Source: Pseudomonas sp. A-RE-19 (GTDB lineage: Bacteria; Pseudomonadota; Gammaproteobacteria; Pseudomonadales; Pseudomonadaceae). Taken from it: DNA of 64,000 nucleotides. The notes under the pieces are model-generated. The model made no database searches. It was given only the letters and a program-made list of their open reading frames with translations, and was not told where the DNA came from. The DNA is taken from contig NZ_JAHBDQ010000013.1 in assembly GCF_019956555.1 (NCBI RefSeq), positions 1 through 64,000 on the forward strand, given 5' to 3'. A program made the position numbers and the translations under genes. Shown one piece after another: positions 18,862 through 28,295 of this stretch. Position 1 is the stretch's first letter; each line of letters starts with the position of its first letter.

Positions 18862-19497
18862 ATGAAAAACCCTTATGCTCCCGGCTTCTGGTGCGCCATT
18901 GCAGCATTGGTTTTGCTGTCGGCCACCTATTTCTACGGCGTCATGCTGGCCCACCAGCTCGACAAGGCGCTGATATTCCTCGACAGCGCGGCGGCATTGA
19001 TCGCCGTGATGGCCATCGTGGTGGTCGCCTGGGCCTCGCTGCAGGGCCAGCGCATCAAGAAAAGACAACTCGAACAAGGCAAAACGTTGGTGCTGATCTG
19101 GGACACCAAGGTGGCGTTGCGTCGCGTCGAAACGGTGTTCGACCGATATTTCTGGGGCAGTTACTGGCAACCGGGGCGCACGTTCCAGGAAGTCATGGGC
19201 GAACTCACTGGCACGCCGCTGGAAAAAAGCCTCGAAACCTTGAAAAAACAATGCCTGGCGCTGGACAAGCAAATCGCCGACGAGGGGTGGCACTGGCTCA
19301 ACAATGCCCGAGAGCTGTCCGATGTCGCCACCGCCATGGCCCGTGAGCGCTATCAACTGGACTTCTGCGACCCGCGTTCGGAAGTGACCGGCGGGGCGGT
19401 GATCAATCGGGATTTTGAAGTGCTGGTGTATACGTGGACTGCGCGGCTGAAAAGCTTTGATCATCAGCTTGATGAGATCGAGGTCCAGTATTCCTGA
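18862..19497 (+). CDS. Two-helix membrane protein of unknown function
   Basis: The 211-residue protein has two N-terminal membrane helices (about 9-29 and 38-57) followed by a basic QGQRIKKRQ stretch and a cytoplasmic domain rich in Trp and charged residues (VLIWDTKVALRRVETVFDRYFWGSYW). I do not recognise a family. The start ATG follows a GGGGATC stretch. The gene stands alone after the efflux operon and is closed by a REP element. Confidence 0.7.
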   Translation: MKNPYAPGFWCAIAALVLLSATYFYGVMLAHQLDKALIFLDSAAALIAVMAIVVVAWASLQGQRIKKRQLEQGKTLVLIWDTKVALRRVETVFDRYFWGSYWQPGRTFQEVMGELTGTPLEKSLETLKKQCLALDKQIADEGWHWLNNARELSDVATAMARERYQLDFCDPRSEVTGGAVINRDFEVLVYTWTARLKSFDHQLDEIEVQYS

Positions 19498-19517
19498 TCC
19501 GGTGTTGGCGGGACTGA

Positions 19518-19590
19518 CGCCATCGCGAGCAGGCTCGCTCCCACATTTGAAATGCATTCCCCTGTGGGAGCGAGCCTGCTCGCGATGGCG
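19518..19590. repeat. REP palindrome pair
   Basis: Inverted arms of the ATCGCGAGCAGGCTCGCTCC family separated by about 20 bases, immediately after the preceding gene. They probably lie in its 3' untranslated region. Confidence 0.9.
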
Positions 19591-19783
19591 ATCGGATGAT
19601 CACCGAAACTCTCGACCCTTGCTGGCAGCCTCCCATAGACACTCTTTCACCTTTAATCCATGGGCCGCCCTGTGGCGCAAATGCTAATCTCCCTCCCACT
19701 TTCAGCGCAGTCGTGACCGCAACCCGTCATGGGTTCAGGGAAGACGACCACACTTTCAACAACGGACATTGATCGGGTTCTTC

Positions 19784-21295
19784 ATGAATAAATCAGCAGG
19801 CGTGCTTCTAGGAATTGTTGTGGCCATCGGTGCAATCAGTGCCGGCGGTGCGTGGTACACCGGCAGCAAACTCGGTGGAGTGCTGGATAGCTCGATCGCC
19901 GATGCCAACAAAGAGCTGCAAGCCGCGCTGGCAGGTTCCAATGGCACAGCGTCGCTGGAGCTGGTCTCGCTGGAGCGCCATGTGTTCAGCAGTACCGCGC
20001 ACTACCGCCTCAAGGGCGAGGGCGAGATGTTTGGTGAAGCGCCGATGGAGATGCTGTTCGTCGACCACATCGAACACGGCCCGTTGCCATTCTCGCGTCT
20101 GGTGTCGCTGAAGTGGTTGCCGGTCCTGGCCACCAGTCACTACGAGCTGGAGAAGACCCCGCTGACCGAGAAGTGGTTCGCTGCGGCCAAGGACAATTCC
20201 CCGGTCAAAGGCGTGGTCAACATCGGCTACGACAACTCCACCAAGGGCACCCTCGAATTTCTGCCGCTGCAAGCTGCACTGGACGACAAATCCAGCCTGA
20301 CGTTTTCCGGGTTGAAACTCGACGTGGCCGCCAGCGCCCAGGCGCAAAAGGTCAAGGCCGACGGCTACATGGACAGCCTGAAGCTGACCACCGTAGCCGA
20401 AGATCAGACCCCGGTTCAGGTCGAGCTCAACGGCTTGACCCTGGCCAGTAATCTGACCAAAAGCACGTACGGCTATTACGTCGGCGACAACACCCTCGAG
20501 CTGACTGACAGCAAAACCACCTTTGGCCCCAAGCAATCGGTACTCGGTTTCAAGAATTTTGAAATGAAGAACCAGACCGAGGAATCAGGCACCAACGCTT
20601 CGGGGCGTGCCGATTACAAGGTCGGTGAAGTGTCGTTGAACGGCAAGGTTGTCGGTTCTGCGCGGATGGCCATGAGCCTGAAAAACCTCGACATCCCGTC
20701 AACGATGTCGCTGATGCAGATCTACCAGACCAAACTGCAACCGTACGAGAGGGCCGCCACTGAAGCCGCTGCCGCCGGTCTACCGGCGCCAGAGCTGAAC
20801 CTGACCCCGGCCGAAGAGGCACAGATCAAGACTGGCCTTGAGAAGCTGCTGGCCGCCGGCCCGCAGGTGGCCCTGGAAAACCTCTCGTTCAACACCAGCA
20901 ACGGTGAAAGCCGCGCCAACCTGGTGCTGGACCTGACCAAGCCGTCATCCATGGACCTGCCGCCGGACCAGTTGGTCAAGCAGTTGATCGCGCTGTTGGA
21001 CCTCAATGTATCGGTGTCCAAGCCAATGCTGGTTGACGTACTTACCGTACAGTCGCAAATCGACGGTCAGACCGACGCCAAGCTCATCGCCGATCAGGCG
21101 AGTGCAACCGCCGACATGTTCGGCAGCATGGCGGTCGGTACGCAACTGGCGAAACTGGACGGTAACAACGTCGTCACCAAACTGCACTACGCCAACAATC
21201 AGGTGGAATTCAACGGCCAGAAAATGACCGTCGAGGAATTTGTCGGCTTCGTGATGAGCAAGCTCGGCGGCACTGGCAACATCACCGTCCAGTAA
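19784..21295 (+). CDS. YdgA-like DUF945 family protein
   Basis: The 503-residue product starts with a membrane anchor or signal (MNKSAGVLLGIVVAIGAISAGGAWYTG) followed by the LEKTPLTEKWF and NKELQ-type regions seen in YdgA/DUF945 proteins. It is predicted to be periplasmic and anchored in the inner membrane. The biochemical role is unknown. The ATG at 19784 is preferred over a TTG at 19769 because the anchor begins naturally there. A strong hairpin terminator follows. Confidence 0.8.
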   Translation: MNKSAGVLLGIVVAIGAISAGGAWYTGSKLGGVLDSSIADANKELQAALAGSNGTASLELVSLERHVFSSTAHYRLKGEGEMFGEAPMEMLFVDHIEHGPLPFSRLVSLKWLPVLATSHYELEKTPLTEKWFAAAKDNSPVKGVVNIGYDNSTKGTLEFLPLQAALDDKSSLTFSGLKLDVAASAQAQKVKADGYMDSLKLTTVAEDQTPVQVELNGLTLASNLTKSTYGYYVGDNTLELTDSKTTFGPKQSVLGFKNFEMKNQTEESGTNASGRADYKVGEVSLNGKVVGSARMAMSLKNLDIPSTMSLMQIYQTKLQPYERAATEAAAAGLPAPELNLTPAEEAQIKTGLEKLLAAGPQVALENLSFNTSNGESRANLVLDLTKPSSMDLPPDQLVKQLIALLDLNVSVSKPMLVDVLTVQSQIDGQTDAKLIADQASATADMFGSMAVGTQLAKLDGNNVVTKLHYANNQVEFNGQKMTVEEFVGFVMSKLGGTGNITVQ

Positions 21296-21312
21296 ATCGC
21301 AGGTTTCAGCGC

Positions 21313-21353
21313 AACGCCCGGCCTCTGCAACACGCAGACGCCGGGCGTTTTGC
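21313..21353 (+). terminator. Rho-independent terminator after the DUF945 gene
   Basis: A 10-bp stem AACGCCCGGC / GCCGGGCGTT followed by a T-rich run, 17 bases past the stop codon. Confidence 0.75.
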
Positions 21354-21424
21354 TGTCTGGGGTTTCGAAAGGCGGTGAGGGGGAGAAGACCCTGATGCCT
21401 GGTTAAGACACGAGCACCGCAGCC

Positions 21425-21519
21425 CTTGTGGGAGCGAGCCTGCTCGCGATAGCAGTGGGTCAGCCAACATTGATGCTGAATGTACCGTCGCTATCGCGAG
21501 CAGGCTCGCTCCCACAAGG
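21425..21519. repeat. REP palindrome pair
   Basis: Two inverted arms of the GGAGCGAGCCTGCTCGCGAT family separated by about 45 bases. Confidence 0.9.
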
Positions 21520-21713
21520 ACTGCGCTTGACTGACTGGCATCGGAGAAGACCCGAGCATCACGAATCTGAATAATTATTGTGTTCTGAATAGTCGACTAC
21601 GCTTGCATGCAAGACTGTATCGATAAAGCTTGGCTGGGTCTCTCGACCTGGCTTTACGTTACGAATGGGCAAGGGACATTGCGACCCGGCTGACCATGTA
21701 AGGATGCTGACGA
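21520..21713 (+). promoter_or_regulatory. pgaA upstream region / leader
   Basis: This AT-richer segment holds the perfect palindrome TTGCATGCAA (21603-21612) and a hairpin AAAGC...GGTC-TCTC-GACC..GCTTT (21625-21655). GGA motifs occur at about 21673 and in the pgaA ribosome binding site (AAGGA). E. coli pgaA is controlled by CsrA on its leader; a similar RsmA control here is possible but only inferred. No confident -35/-10 pair was seen. Confidence 0.35.
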
Positions 21714-24194
21714 ATGCCGCGTATTGCTGGTCCTTTTATTCATCGTGGTTTGCGCCCCTTGTTTCGCGTAGCACTGTGCGGCCAGTTGCTGTGGCCGATG
21801 TTCGCGTTCGCCGACACCCCCTACGACCAGATGGTTCGCGATGCACGAGCCGGCAACTACACGCCTGCGCTGACCGTGTTGCGCCAGGTGCCGGTCAACC
21901 AGGCCACCACCGGGCAGATCAGTGATCATTTACAGATCGCCAGCTGGGCCGGCCTGGACGCCGAAGTGGTTCAGGTCTATGAAACCCAGGGACACAATCG
22001 GGCGTTGCCGGTTCAGGCCCTGACCGCCACCGCGCGCGCCTATCGCAACCTCAAGCGCTGGGACTCGGCGACTCAGGTGTACAACAAGGCCCTGGCCCTT
22101 GAGCCGCAAAATCCCGACCTTCAGTTAGGCCTGGCAATGACCCAGGCCGACGCCGGTAAACCTGACGAGGCGGTTGCCCGCGCCAGGGCGCTGGTGGCGG
22201 CGAAACCGGATGATCCTTCCCGCCGTCTGGCGCTGGCCTACGCTTTGACCCGTGCCGGTGCCACCTACGACGCACTGTTTGAATACGACCAGGCGTTCAT
22301 TCGCGCTGGCAGTAAACCCGAAGTCGCTCGCGAATACGTGATTGCCCTGCAACGCGCCCGTTTGCCGGAGCCGGCCTTGCGCCTGGCTCGCCAGCGGCCG
22401 GGGTTGCTGGATCCGGTCACGCTGCGACGCCTCGAAGGTGACCTGGCCGCAGAACGCGTGCGTCTGGCTGAACTGGCTACCCGCAGCGAAAAAGAACGGT
22501 ATGTGATCGCCGATCGGGCGTTGGCCGATTACGACCAGTTGCTGGCGACCTGGACGCCGGATCCTGCGGCCCACGATGACGTCATCCGCTGGCGAATCGA
22601 CCGCATGGGCGCCCTCAAGGCCCGTGCGCGCACGGCCGATGTGATCACTGAATACCAGAAGCTGATCGCCGAAGGTGTGAAGGTTCCGACTTACGCCCTG
22701 CGTTGGGTAGCGTCGTCCTATCTGGACCAACGTCAGCCGGAAATCGCCACCGATTTGTATCGCCAGGTACTGGTGGCGCCGGATGCCGATGTTGGCGACC
22801 GTCTGGAGGACAGCACCGCGCTCTATTACGCCTTGCTCGAAAGCGACAAAGCTGATGAAGCACGTCAGGTCGCCGAAGACGCGGCCAAGACCCAGAAACC
22901 GCGAATCGAGCTCAAGGGCTTGCCGACGGGCAATCCCAACGATGAATGGATGGACGCGCAGCAACTCGCCGCCCAGGCCGGCACCTATGGCGCCGATTTG
23001 CCGTCGGGTGAGCAGGGTTTGCAGACGCTGGTGGATCAGGCCCCGGGCAATCTCGGCCTGCGTCTGGCCCAGGCCGATCTGTACCTGGCCCGGGACTGGC
23101 CACGGCGCGCCGAGAATCAGCTCAAGGAAGTCGAGAGCATGGCCCCACGAGACATCGGGCTGGAAATTGCTCAAGGCCACACCGCCATGGATCTGCAGGA
23201 ATGGCGGCAGATGGATGCGCTGACCGACGATGTGGTCGCGCGTTTTCCCGACAGCCGTCAGGTGCAACGTTTACAGCGTCAGCGTGAAGTCCATGACATG
23301 GCCGAGTTGCGGGTGCAAGCCTACGGCGGCAAGACTTATGGCGGTGGCAACGACAACGTCGGGGCGGTCAACGGCAGTCGCGATTTCGGCATCGAAACCA
23401 CGTTGTACAGCCCGCCCATCGATGAAGACTGGCGCGTGTTCGCCGGTGCCGGCTACGCCACTGGCGACTTCCAGGAAGGCACTGGCCACCATCGTTTCCA
23501 GCGCGTCGGCCTCGAACGCCGGACTCGCGACATGAGCCTGGAAGCGGAAATCTCCAACCATTCCTACGGCTTCGGTGACAAACAGGGCGCGCGCCTGGCG
23601 ATTGCCCGAGACATCGACGATCACTGGCAGTACGGCGGCAGCCTCGAATACCTGTCGGCGCAAACGCCGTTGCGGGCCTTGAACAGCGACATCACCGCCA
23701 ACGGCGGCAGTGGTTTCATCCGTTGGCGCGCCAATGAGAGCCGTGAGTGGAAACTGTCGGTCAGCCCCTCGCACTTCAGCGACGGCAACAACCGTGTCGA
23801 AGCCTTGCTCACCGGTCGCGAGGGTGTTTATCGCGCGCCGGGGCTGCAGGTCGACCTCGGCCTGGAGGTCGGCACCAGCCATAACTCCAACTCCAGCGAC
23901 GTACCGTACTTCAACCCCAAATCCGACTTCAGCGTGCTGCCAACGGTGAACGTCAACCACGTGCTCTATCACCGCTACGAAACCTCCTGGAGCCAGCAGT
24001 TCCTGGCCGGTGCGGGCACCTATAGCCAGCGTGATCACGGCACCGGCGGCGTCGGCCTGCTGGGTTACGGCCAGCGCTACAGCTGGAACGACGTATTCGA
24101 GGTGGGCGGCCTGCTGAGCGTGATCAACCGGCCTTATGACGGCGACCGCGAAACCGATCTGCGCCTGCTCGTCGACCTCACTTACCGCTTCTAG
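21714..24194 (+). CDS. pgaA: PgaA, poly-beta-1,6-N-acetylglucosamine outer membrane export porin
   Basis: The 826-residue protein has a signal region ending FAFADTPYDQMV, a long helical TPR superhelix (residues about 40-500, e.g. NKALALEPQNPDLQLGLAMTQADAG), and a C-terminal outer membrane beta-barrel of alternating strands that ends in an aromatic residue (LTYRF). This is the PgaA architecture: the TPR part binds deacetylated polymer with PgaB and the barrel exports PNAG. It is the first gene of pgaABCD; AAGGAT lies upstream of the ATG. Confidence 0.93.
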   Translation: MPRIAGPFIHRGLRPLFRVALCGQLLWPMFAFADTPYDQMVRDARAGNYTPALTVLRQVPVNQATTGQISDHLQIASWAGLDAEVVQVYETQGHNRALPVQALTATARAYRNLKRWDSATQVYNKALALEPQNPDLQLGLAMTQADAGKPDEAVARARALVAAKPDDPSRRLALAYALTRAGATYDALFEYDQAFIRAGSKPEVAREYVIALQRARLPEPALRLARQRPGLLDPVTLRRLEGDLAAERVRLAELATRSEKERYVIADRALADYDQLLATWTPDPAAHDDVIRWRIDRMGALKARARTADVITEYQKLIAEGVKVPTYALRWVASSYLDQRQPEIATDLYRQVLVAPDADVGDRLEDSTALYYALLESDKADEARQVAEDAAKTQKPRIELKGLPTGNPNDEWMDAQQLAAQAGTYGADLPSGEQGLQTLVDQAPGNLGLRLAQADLYLARDWPRRAENQLKEVESMAPRDIGLEIAQGHTAMDLQEWRQMDALTDDVVARFPDSRQVQRLQRQREVHDMAELRVQAYGGKTYGGGNDNVGAVNGSRDFGIETTLYSPPIDEDWRVFAGAGYATGDFQEGTGHHRFQRVGLERRTRDMSLEAEISNHSYGFGDKQGARLAIARDIDDHWQYGGSLEYLSAQTPLRALNSDITANGGSGFIRWRANESREWKLSVSPSHFSDGNNRVEALLTGREGVYRAPGLQVDLGLEVGTSHNSNSSDVPYFNPKSDFSVLPTVNVNHVLYHRYETSWSQQFLAGAGTYSQRDHGTGGVGLLGYGQRYSWNDVFEVGGLLSVINRPYDGDRETDLRLLVDLTYRF

Positions 24195-24206
24195 AAGAGT
24201 TTGAAG

Positions 24207-26204
24207 ATGCCTTTTATTTCGCGATTCATCCTTCTGCTCGGAGTGCTGCTGATCAGCGCCTGCGCCCAGCAAGCCCCAGCCTTCGCGCCGCCGTCCGAAC
24301 GCCCGGTGCCGGCCAATGAAAAGCCGTGGCCAAAAAATCATGTACTCGGGATCGCTTACCACGATGTCGAAGATCGTGACCCCGATCAGGCGGTGGTGGC
24401 TGTGCGCACCGAGCGCATGATCGAGCAACTGGCGTGGCTACGGGAGAACAACTACAAGCCGGTCACGGTCGACCAGATCATGGCGGCTCGCAAGGGTGGC
24501 CCGGAGCTGCCGCCCCGGGCGATTCTGCTGAGTTTCGACGACGGTTATTCGAGCTTCTACACCCGTGTGTTGCCAGTGCTGCGTGCCTATAACTGGCACG
24601 CCTTGCTGGCGCCGGTCGGGGTGTGGATCGATACACCGCTGAACCAGCCTGTGGACTTCGCCGGTACACCGCGCAAGCGTTCGGACTTCCTGACCTGGGA
24701 GCAGATCCGCGAGATTTCACGATCCGGCCTGGTGGAAATCGCTGCCCACACCGATGCCAGCCACAAAGGCGTGCTGGCCAACCCGCAAGGCAACCTGCAA
24801 CCGGCGGCTGCAACGCGGCGCTATGACGCCGCTACCGGCCGCTATGAAACCGAAGCCCAATTTCAGGCCCGGATGCGTGCCGACGTGACGGCCATTTCGG
24901 AGAAGATCCGCAAGGTCACCGGTTACAAGCCGCGGGTCTGGGTCTGGCCGTACGGCACTGCGGATGGCACCTCGCTGCACGTGATCAACGAACAGGGTTA
25001 TCAGATGGCCCTGACCCTGGACGACGGCCTCGATGCCCTCGACAATCTGATGAGCAGCCCGCGCTTTTTGGTGGCCTCGGACCCGGATGGCGAACACTTC
25101 GCCAACAGCATCGTCTCGGTGCAGTCCGAGTCGCCGATGCGCGTGGTGCATGTGGATCTGGACAACGTTTACGACCCGGACCCGGCCCAACAGGAAATCA
25201 ACCTCGGCAGACTGGTCCAGCGCATGGCCGACATGGGCGCCAACACGGTGTTCCTGCAAGCCTTCGCCGACCCTGCGGGCGATGGCCTGGTGCATTCGCT
25301 GTACTTCCCCAACCGTCACCTGCCGATGCGTGCCGATATTTTCGACCGCGTGGCCTGGCAGTTGCGCACTCGGGCTCATGTCAAAGTCTATGCCTGGATG
25401 CCGGTGCTGAGTTTTGCCCTGGATTCGAAGCTGCCACGCGTCACTCGCTGGGACCCGAAAACCGGCACCACGTCGATCGATCCGGACCAGTACAAGCGTT
25501 TGTCGCCATTCGATCCGGAGGTGCGGCGCATCATCGGTGAAATCTACGAAGACGTGGCACGCCTGACCTCGGTCGACGGCATCCTCTATCACGATGACGC
25601 GGTGTTGTCGGACTTCGAAGACGCCGGCCCCGAAGCCCTGAAGGTCTATGCCGCCAACGGTCTGTCCGGTTCGATTGCCGCCCTGCGCGACGATCCGGCC
25701 ACCCTGCAACGCTGGACACGGTTCAAGAGCCGCTACCTGATCGATTTCACACACGAGCTGACCGCCAAGGTCCGCGCCATTCGCGGCCCGCAAGTGCAGA
25801 CGGCGCGCAATATTTTCGCCGAGCCGATGCTCAACCCCGAGAGCGAAGCCTGGTTCGCGCAGAACCTCGACGACTTCCTGGGCGCCTACGACTGGACGGC
25901 GCCGATGGCCATGCCGTTGATGGAAAAACAGAGCCACAAACAATCCGGCCCCTGGCTCGAATCGTTGGTGGCGACGGTCAAATCGCGCCCCGGCGCACTC
26001 AATCGCACGGTGTTCGAATTGCAGGCACGCGACTGGACGAAAAATAAAGACGCCGACATCGACGGCGGGCAGTTGGCCGACTGGATGGGCCGCCTCAAGC
26101 GTCAGGGCGCCACCAGTTTCGGCTACTACCCGGACGACTTTCTCGAAAACCAGCCGGACCTGAAAACCGTGCGGCCCGCGCTCTCCAACAAGTGGAATCC
26201 ATAA
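24207..26204 (+). CDS. pgaB: PgaB, PNAG N-deacetylase lipoprotein
   Basis: The lipoprotein signal has lipobox LISAC near residue 19. An N-terminal polysaccharide deacetylase domain shows [11 protein letters not shown] (catalytic Asp and metal Asp) and HTD near [14 protein letters not shown]-terminal glycoside hydrolase-like domain (from about residue 310, [14 protein letters not shown]) follows. It partly deacetylates PNAG in the periplasm so that it can be exported. The ATG at 24207 was chosen because AGAAGAG lies 7 bases upstream; a TTG at 24201 is less likely. It starts 12 bases after pgaA. Confidence 0.93.
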   Translation: MPFISRFILLLGVLLISACAQQAPAFAPPSERPVPANEKPWPKNHVLGIAYHDVEDRDPDQAVVAVRTERMIEQLAWLRENNYKPVTVDQIMAARKGGPELPPRAILLSFDDGYSSFYTRVLPVLRAYNWHALLAPVGVWIDTPLNQPVDFAGTPRKRSDFLTWEQIREISRSGLVEIAAHTDASHKGVLANPQGNLQPAAATRRYDAATGRYETEAQFQARMRADVTAISEKIRKVTGYKPRVWVWPYGTADGTSLHVINEQGYQMALTLDDGLDALDNLMSSPRFLVASDPDGEHFANSIVSVQSESPMRVVHVDLDNVYDPDPAQQEINLGRLVQRMADMGANTVFLQAFADPAGDGLVHSLYFPNRHLPMRADIFDRVAWQLRTRAHVKVYAWMPVLSFALDSKLPRVTRWDPKTGTTSIDPDQYKRLSPFDPEVRRIIGEIYEDVARLTSVDGILYHDDAVLSDFEDAGPEALKVYAANGLSGSIAALRDDPATLQRWTRFKSRYLIDFTHELTAKVRAIRGPQVQTARNIFAEPMLNPESEAWFAQNLDDFLGAYDWTAPMAMPLMEKQSHKQSGPWLESLVATVKSRPGALNRTVFELQARDWTKNKDADIDGGQLADWMGRLKRQGATSFGYYPDDFLENQPDLKTVRPALSNKWNP

Positions 26205-26205
26205 C

Positions 26206-27564
26206 ATGCTGGACAGACTTTTGGCCCTGCTGGTTCTGGCGATCGTCCTTGGGGTTCCCCTCGGGCTGATCTTTTTGCTCACCGGGCAATTCCTGATGGA
26301 CTTCGTGTTCTTCTATCCGTTGTTCATGTCAGGACTGTGGATTGCCGGCGGCCTGTATTTCTGGCTGCACTGGGAGCGGCACTGGCCGTGGAAGGACGAC
26401 ACCTTGCCGCCGCCGCTGGCCGGCGAGCCGCTGATCTCGATCCTGATCCCTTGCTACAACGAAGGCGACAACGCGGCCGATACCATCCACGCGGCGCTGG
26501 CCCAGCATTACCCGAACATCGAAGTCATCGCGATCAACGACGGCTCCAAGGACAACACCGCCGCGGTGCTCGACGCACTGGCGGCGCAAGACCCGCGTCT
26601 GCGGGTGCTGCACCTGGCGGAAAACCAGGGCAAGGCTGTGGCCCTGCGCATGGGCGCCATCGCGGCGCGTAGCGAGTATCTGGTGTGCATCGACGGTGAC
26701 GCGCTGCTGGCGCCGAACACGGCGGCGTATCTGGTGGCGCCGATGCTCGACAATGCGCGACTGGGCGCGGTGACCGGTAACCCGCGAATCCGCACCCGTT
26801 CGACTCTGATCGGCCGCGTGCAGGTCGGTGAGTTCTCGTCGATCATCGGCCTGATCAAGCGCACCCAACGGGTATTCGGGCGGATCTTTACCGTTTCCGG
26901 AGTGATCGTCGCGTTCCGTCGCACAGCGCTGAACAGGGTCGGCTACTGGAGCCCGGACATGATCACCGAAGACATCGACATCAGTTGGAAGCTGCAACTG
27001 GATCACTGGAGCATTTTCTACGAGCCCCGCGCGTTGTGCTGGATTCTGATGCCGGAAACCCTCGGCGGCCTGTGGAAGCAACGTCTGCGCTGGGCCCAGG
27101 GCGGTGCGGAGGTGCTGTTCAAGAACATCCGTGGTATCTGGCAATACCGCCATCGTTACCTCTGGCCGCTGCTGTTCGAATACTGCCTGTCCACCGGTTG
27201 GGCCTTCACGTTCCTGCTGTCGGTGATCTTCTGGGGCGTTGGCAAATTCGTCGACATGCCGCCAGCCATTGCTGTTGATCACCTCATGCCACCGGCGTTT
27301 ACCGGGCTGTTGCTGGCGGTGGTCTGCCTGATGCAATTCGCGGTCAGCATCATGATCGACCGCCGTTACGAAAAGGGACTCGGGAGGACCATGTTCTGGG
27401 TGGTCTGGTATCCGCTGGTGTTCTGGTTCGTCAGCCTGCTCACCACCCTGGTCAGCTTCCCTAAAGTGCTGTTCGGCCAACATCAGAAGCGCGCGCGCTG
27501 GGTCAGTCCGGACCGGGGCATCAAGCCGCTGAATGATGATGAAGAGGAGGAGGTCATCAAATGA
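26206..27564 (+). CDS. pgaC: PgaC, PNAG synthase glycosyltransferase (GT2)
   Basis: The 452-residue membrane glycosyltransferase has N-terminal helices and then a GT2 domain with [29 protein letters not shown] (DxD-like), TEDID and the QRLRWAQGG motif (QxxRW), followed by C-terminal helices. It polymerises UDP-GlcNAc into beta-1,6-GlcNAc and moves the chain across the inner membrane with PgaD. The start lies 1 base after the pgaB stop, and the stop overlaps pgaD by 4 bases. Confidence 0.95.
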   Translation: MLDRLLALLVLAIVLGVPLGLIFLLTGQFLMDFVFFYPLFMSGLWIAGGLYFWLHWERHWPWKDDTLPPPLAGEPLISILIPCYNEGDNAADTIHAALAQHYPNIEVIAINDGSKDNTAAVLDALAAQDPRLRVLHLAENQGKAVALRMGAIAARSEYLVCIDGDALLAPNTAAYLVAPMLDNARLGAVTGNPRIRTRSTLIGRVQVGEFSSIIGLIKRTQRVFGRIFTVSGVIVAFRRTALNRVGYWSPDMITEDIDISWKLQLDHWSIFYEPRALCWILMPETLGGLWKQRLRWAQGGAEVLFKNIRGIWQYRHRYLWPLLFEYCLSTGWAFTFLLSVIFWGVGKFVDMPPAIAVDHLMPPAFTGLLLAVVCLMQFAVSIMIDRRYEKGLGRTMFWVVWYPLVFWFVSLLTTLVSFPKVLFGQHQKRARWVSPDRGIKPLNDDEEEEVIK

Positions 27565-28088
27565 AAATCATCAGAACCCGGCAGCGGCCCTTTCTGGTCG
27601 TGATCGATGTTTTCTTCACTGTGCTCGCCTGGGTCGGGCTGCTGTATTTGCTGGCGCAGGGTTTGTGGCCGTTGTTCGATACCCATGACGGCCCACGCAT
27701 CAATACGTCATTTTTCGACGCCCTCGGCACGTTGCAGATTTACCTGTGGGTGGCGTTGTTGAACGCGGTGATCCTGATCACGTGGGCGCGTTATCAACAG
27801 CGCAAGAGCAAGAGTTTCGCACAGCGCCGTTTGCCGGCGCCGGTGGTGGATGATCAGGGGCTCAGCAAAAGCTTCAAGCTGAGCGGCGACCGGCTGGCGA
27901 AACTGCGCACGCCGGGCTCGATGACCATTCATAACGATCAGGATGGCGATGTCAGTCATGTCGTTACGCACTTCACTCCGGTCGACCCGGCCCAACTGCC
28001 GCCGCCTCTGGCACCGCTGGAGCATCCGCTGGTGATCCGCCTGCCGGCCGAAGATGACGACAACCGAGAGCCGCTGAGCCACGTCTGA
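27561..28088 (+). CDS. pgaD: PgaD, PNAG synthase accessory subunit
   Basis: The 175-residue protein has two N-terminal membrane helices (about 12-34 and 58-78) and a cytoplasmic tail. It begins [20 protein letters not shown], resembling PgaD/HmsS. With PgaC it forms the c-di-GMP-responsive PNAG synthase complex in studied species. The tail (to residue 175) is longer than in the E. coli protein and is rich in Pro, Asp and Glu. It is the last gene of the operon and is followed by a REP pair. Confidence 0.9.
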   Translation: MKIIRTRQRPFLVVIDVFFTVLAWVGLLYLLAQGLWPLFDTHDGPRINTSFFDALGTLQIYLWVALLNAVILITWARYQQRKSKSFAQRRLPAPVVDDQGLSKSFKLSGDRLAKLRTPGSMTIHNDQDGDVSHVVTHFTPVDPAQLPPPLAPLEHPLVIRLPAEDDDNREPLSHV

Positions 28089-28179
28089 GACTGCTGCGTT
28101 CCTGTTGTTTCATCCGTTCGGTGGGCATTGCATTACCCGCTCTTTGTCCGTTCGGCGAACACCGTATGGCCTGCTCTTC

Positions 28180-28269
28180 GTAGGAGCTGCCGCAGGCTGC
28201 GATCTTTTGATTTTCAGCGGTTTTGAAAATGCCCAAGATCAAAAGATCGCAGCCTGCGGCAGCTCCTAC
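28180..28269. repeat. REP palindrome pair
   Basis: Inverted arms of the GTAGGAGCTGCCGCAGGCTG family (about 29 bp each) with an internal, weaker inverted repeat (GATTTTCAGCGG / AAAATGCCCAAGATC region). It lies between convergent pgaD and the reductase gene. Confidence 0.9.
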
Positions 28270-28295
28270 GGGGAATGCGGGGCATTGGAGATCGG

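Noticed and set aside
24717..26282. 521-codon antisense frame across pgaB
   Set aside because: PgaB is certain from its deacetylase motifs and operon position; the antisense product is low-complexity.
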